Notes under the pieces: generated by a model
Databases searched by the model: none
Seen by the model: only the letters and a program-made list of their open reading frames with translations
Told to the model about the DNA's origin: nothing
Assembly (NCBI GenBank): GCA_036346205.1
Contig: JARFJB010000931.1
Coordinates: 1,053,501 to 1,117,500, forward strand
Length of the DNA stretch: 64,000 nucleotides
Source: Vesta saturnalis
Lineage: Eukaryota; Arthropoda; Insecta; Coleoptera; Lampyridae
Reading direction: 5' to 3'
Made by a program: the position numbers and the translations under genes
Shown: one piece after another, positions 62,205 through 64,000 of the stretch
Layout: each line of letters opens with the position of its first letter
Position numbering within the stretch: position 1 is the first letter of the stretch

Positions 62205-63027
62205 TGGGAGTTTTTTGAATACGGTTGTAAATATATACCTAACCCTCGTTTATATGGCTTTATGTATAAACCTTTTCCTAATGCAGCTGCTTCCATTGCT
62301 TGGTTGTGTCGTTTGGTTTCGTCTAACGTTTTTGTCGCAGCTTTTGCGTCAGTTACCGCTTTTGCGACTGCCGCAGCACCGCCACCTAGAGACCCTAGAG
62401 CTCCTAATGCTGCAAAGAGGGGAATAAGAGGTATGAATCCCCCCCGTTTTGGTATTGGCAATATTCTGCTCTTGGGTGACATAATTTTTTTGTGTTTTAG
62501 AGCGCTCAAGGCTTGCTGTATTGTTGCTTTTAAAGATGATCGAAGTTTACCACCAACACGATGTCGGGCTAGAAGGACTGCTTTGTTAAACGAAATTGCT
62601 CTGCGAGAATGCTTCCTTCGTCGTGATTTATTTCCCATTCCTAATTTCTTTTGTCCTTTCCGTGATTTGTCACCCATTCCCATTGTCCGTTTTCCTTTCA
62701 TTATGCCAGCTATGGTTAATGCAGCTTTTCTCCAAAGGTAGCGTCGGTAGAACGAAATCTATTCCAAGCTTTTTGTTGTAAGGTCGTATCTGCTATGTGT
62801 CGTTGTCCTAGATCGTTTGACTGGGAGTATGCAATATCGTGTTCTTTACACGCTTCGTCCAATGCGTTAATACCTTTGTCACCACGAGCTAATCGTTTTT
62901 GTAAACGGGTACCTGGCCCACAATATCGATATCCGGGTATATGCAACTCCACGGGTAATTTATTTATTAAAGTATTAATTAATCCTGAACCTTTTTTTTT
63001 CCTCTGACGCTGGGATGTATACTTCAT
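62201..63027 (-). pseudogene. Phospholipase A2 plus basic core protein, split by one frameshift
   Basis: The N-terminal frame starts at the ATG at 63,027. It has a Lys/Arg-rich start, then the calcium loop YCGPG (residues 35-39), LDEACKEHDIAY with the catalytic His-Asp pair (63-64), and HIAD (80). This is a parvovirus VP1-type phospholipase A2, thought to breach endosomal membranes. The frame is lost near 62,730; the neighbouring frame carries on (GIMKGKRTMGMGDKSR, RRRKHSRR), then a hydrophobic Gly/Ala stretch (FAALGALGSLGGGAAA) and LGKGLYIKPYKRGLGIYLQ to 62,201. The second part resembles an adenovirus-style basic core or membrane-active capsid component. The two frames probably were one protein in the intact element. 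Confidence 0.8.
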
Positions 63028-63118
63028 ACCACACTGACTGACACTGCACTACTAAACTACTTTCTGCACGTGATGTATATATATAGAAGCGTCATACAAG
63101 TCGTGGTTTAGTACCATA
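63028..63118. promoter_or_regulatory. Divergent promoter between capsid block and ATPase
   Basis: A single TATATATATA (63,076-63,085) sits in the 91-bp gap. On the minus strand CAGTGTCAGTC follows at about 63,037-63,047, about 30-40 bp from the TATA, with the PLA2 ATG 10 bp beyond. The same initiator motif serves polB. The plus-strand ATG at 63,119 is 34 bp from the TATA, so a shared bidirectional core promoter is likely. Confidence 0.55.
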
Positions 63119-63816
63119 ATGGGTGACATCCGTTTCATTCCGCAAGATACAGAATTACCTATCAAAAATTATGACATTACTCCTAACAAGGAGCAGTACT
63201 CTAAACATCGCGGTTTACTAAAAGGGGGATGTAAACGAGGTATAATCGTCGGACCATCCGGCTGTGGAAAAACCAATGTTATGATTAGCTTATTAGAACA
63301 TCCAAATGGCGTACGTTTTGAAAATGTCTATATATATTGCAAATCTCTATATCAACGAAATACCAGTACCTGCGAGAGTTACTGGCACCCATAAAGGAAA
63401 TTAGGTATTTCGAATATAGTGATAATAGTGATGTTATACCTCCCAGTGAGTCCCGTAAAAATTCAATAATGATTTTTGATGATGTAGCATGTCATAAACA
63501 AAATGAAATTAGAGATCATTTTTGTTTTGGCAGACATCGAAATAATGATTGTTTCTATCTGTGTCAAACGTATTCTTCAATTCCAAAACAGCTTATACGT
63601 GATAATGCGAATTTACTTGTACTTTTTCAACAAGATCACACTAATCTCAAGCATGTGTACGATGATCACGTTAATGTTGATATGTCATTTGATAAATTTA
63701 AAGACTTGTGTTACTGTTGCTGGCGTGATAAATTCGGATTTCTTGTGATTGATAAAGAAAGCGATGTTAATAACGGTCGTTACCGTAAGAGATTTGACTG
63801 TTTCATTGCAGTATAA
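63119..63816 (+). pseudogene. FtsK/A32-like DNA-packaging ATPase, one frameshift
   Basis: The ATG at 63,119 starts MGDIRFIPQD. Walker A is GPSGCGKTN (residues 45-53), followed by NVYIYCKSLYQ. The frame is lost near 63,345-63,360, and the next frame takes over (YLRELLAPIKEIRYFEYS). It includes the Walker B region SIMIFDDV and FYLCQTYSSIPKQLIRDNAN (sensor/arginine-finger-like segment), ending at 63,816. Packaging ATPases of this HerA/FtsK group drive the genome into the capsid in Mavericks and related large DNA viruses. A single 1- or 2-base change splits the gene. Confidence 0.85.
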
Positions 63817-63849
63817 ATAATCTACTAGGACTGTTAACGTACAGTCGTA

Positions 63850-63987
63850 ATGGAGGAGCGCTTAGTACAAGACATTTTGCGTGCTCGCAAGAGTGTGCAA
63901 CAGAAATATGCGAGTTTGAAAGAAGATGCTGCACTTACAGAACGTGCAATGGAGGCGCACTTTAAACCTATTACCCATTGCACATGA
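63850..63987 (+). pseudogene. Short ORF after the ATPase, probably truncated
   Basis: ATG at 63,850, 45 codons: MEERLVQDILRARKSVQQKY, ASLKEDAALTERAMEAHFKP and a TGA at 63,985. A strongly helical, charged N-terminus. The short length and stop near the window edge suggest a broken copy of a longer gene, as for its neighbours. I do not know its function; an ORF with a similar helical start often follows the ATPase in insect Mavericks, as far as I recall. Confidence 0.5.
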
Positions 63988-64000
63988 AAATGAAGTATTT

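Larger units (their letters stand above)
54500..64000. mobile_element. Endogenous Maverick/Polinton (adintovirus-like) element, right end outside window
   Basis: The module set - protein-primed DNA polymerase B, FtsK/A32-like ATPase, adenain-like protease, double-jelly-roll capsid candidate, penton candidate, phospholipase A2/core protein - defines Maverick/Polinton elements and the related adintoviruses. PolB is on the plus strand at the left; the capsid block is on the minus strand and converges with it; the ATPase is divergent. An integrase would be expected but is not inside the window. PolB, MCP, PLA2/core and ATPase all carry frame changes, so this copy cannot be active. The left boundary near 54,500 is uncertain. 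Confidence 0.9.

Overview
This window looks like intergenic or intronic DNA from an arthropod, most likely an insect. It is strongly AT-rich, carries ten (TA)n microsatellites, and nearly everything recognisable is a decayed mobile element. I found no convincing host gene. No species can be assigned from the sequence alone.

Layout. 1-4,200: AT-rich, nothing recognised. 4,320-8,330: CpG-rich minisatellite and CAAT-rich repeats enclosing a Penelope-like element (PLE1, 5,281-7,177) with a GIY-YIG endonuclease on the minus strand, long inverted repeats and flanking (TA)n. 10,600-16,220: remnants of non-LTR retrotransposon ORF1 (10.6-11.0 kb and 15.0-16.2 kb, minus strand), a PIF/Harbinger transposase relic (11.5-12.2 kb, plus strand) and a possible tRNA-like SINE head (12.7 kb). 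20,640-23,630: a 5'-to-3' ordered non-LTR retrotransposon (APE endonuclease plus reverse transcriptase, frameshifted, poly-A tail). 25.7 kb: DNA-binding part of a mariner-like transposase. 27.6-29.3 kb: short palindromic elements, one carrying a hammerhead-ribozyme-like core. 31.08-31.98 kb: about 900 bp of almost perfectly alternating purine-pyrimidine repeat (TGTACGTG units), then (TA)n. 34.1-34.5 kb: reverse-transcriptase relic interrupted by (TA)n. 35.6-36.9 kb: decayed DDE transposase. 37.10-40.14 kb: a near-complete DNA transposon with matching terminal inverted repeats and a two-exon transposase that I cannot place in a named superfamily. 40.36-43.04 kb: second Penelope-like element (PLE2) with long inverted repeats, RT and endonuclease pieces, a hammerhead-like core and flanking (TA)n. 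43.14-44.01 kb: foldback element. 44.03-46.31 kb: mariner-like transposase inside 0.66-kb inverted repeats. 46.5-54.5 kb: mostly featureless, with several tandem repeats.

54.5-64.0 kb (runs off the right edge): an endogenous Maverick/Polinton, or adintovirus-like, element. A spliced, multiply broken protein-primed DNA polymerase B lies on the plus strand. A convergent minus-strand block encodes a phospholipase A2 plus basic core protein, an adenain-like cysteine protease, a penton-like protein, an unnoticed 53-codon ORF, the major capsid protein and a small conserved-looking ORF. A divergent plus-strand FtsK/A32-like packaging ATPase and one more ORF follow. Genes in the capsid block overlap by a few bases. 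The polB promoter and the capsid promoter share an initiator-like motif. Most of the proteins carry frameshifts, so this copy is a fossil; an integrase, if present, would lie beyond 64,000.
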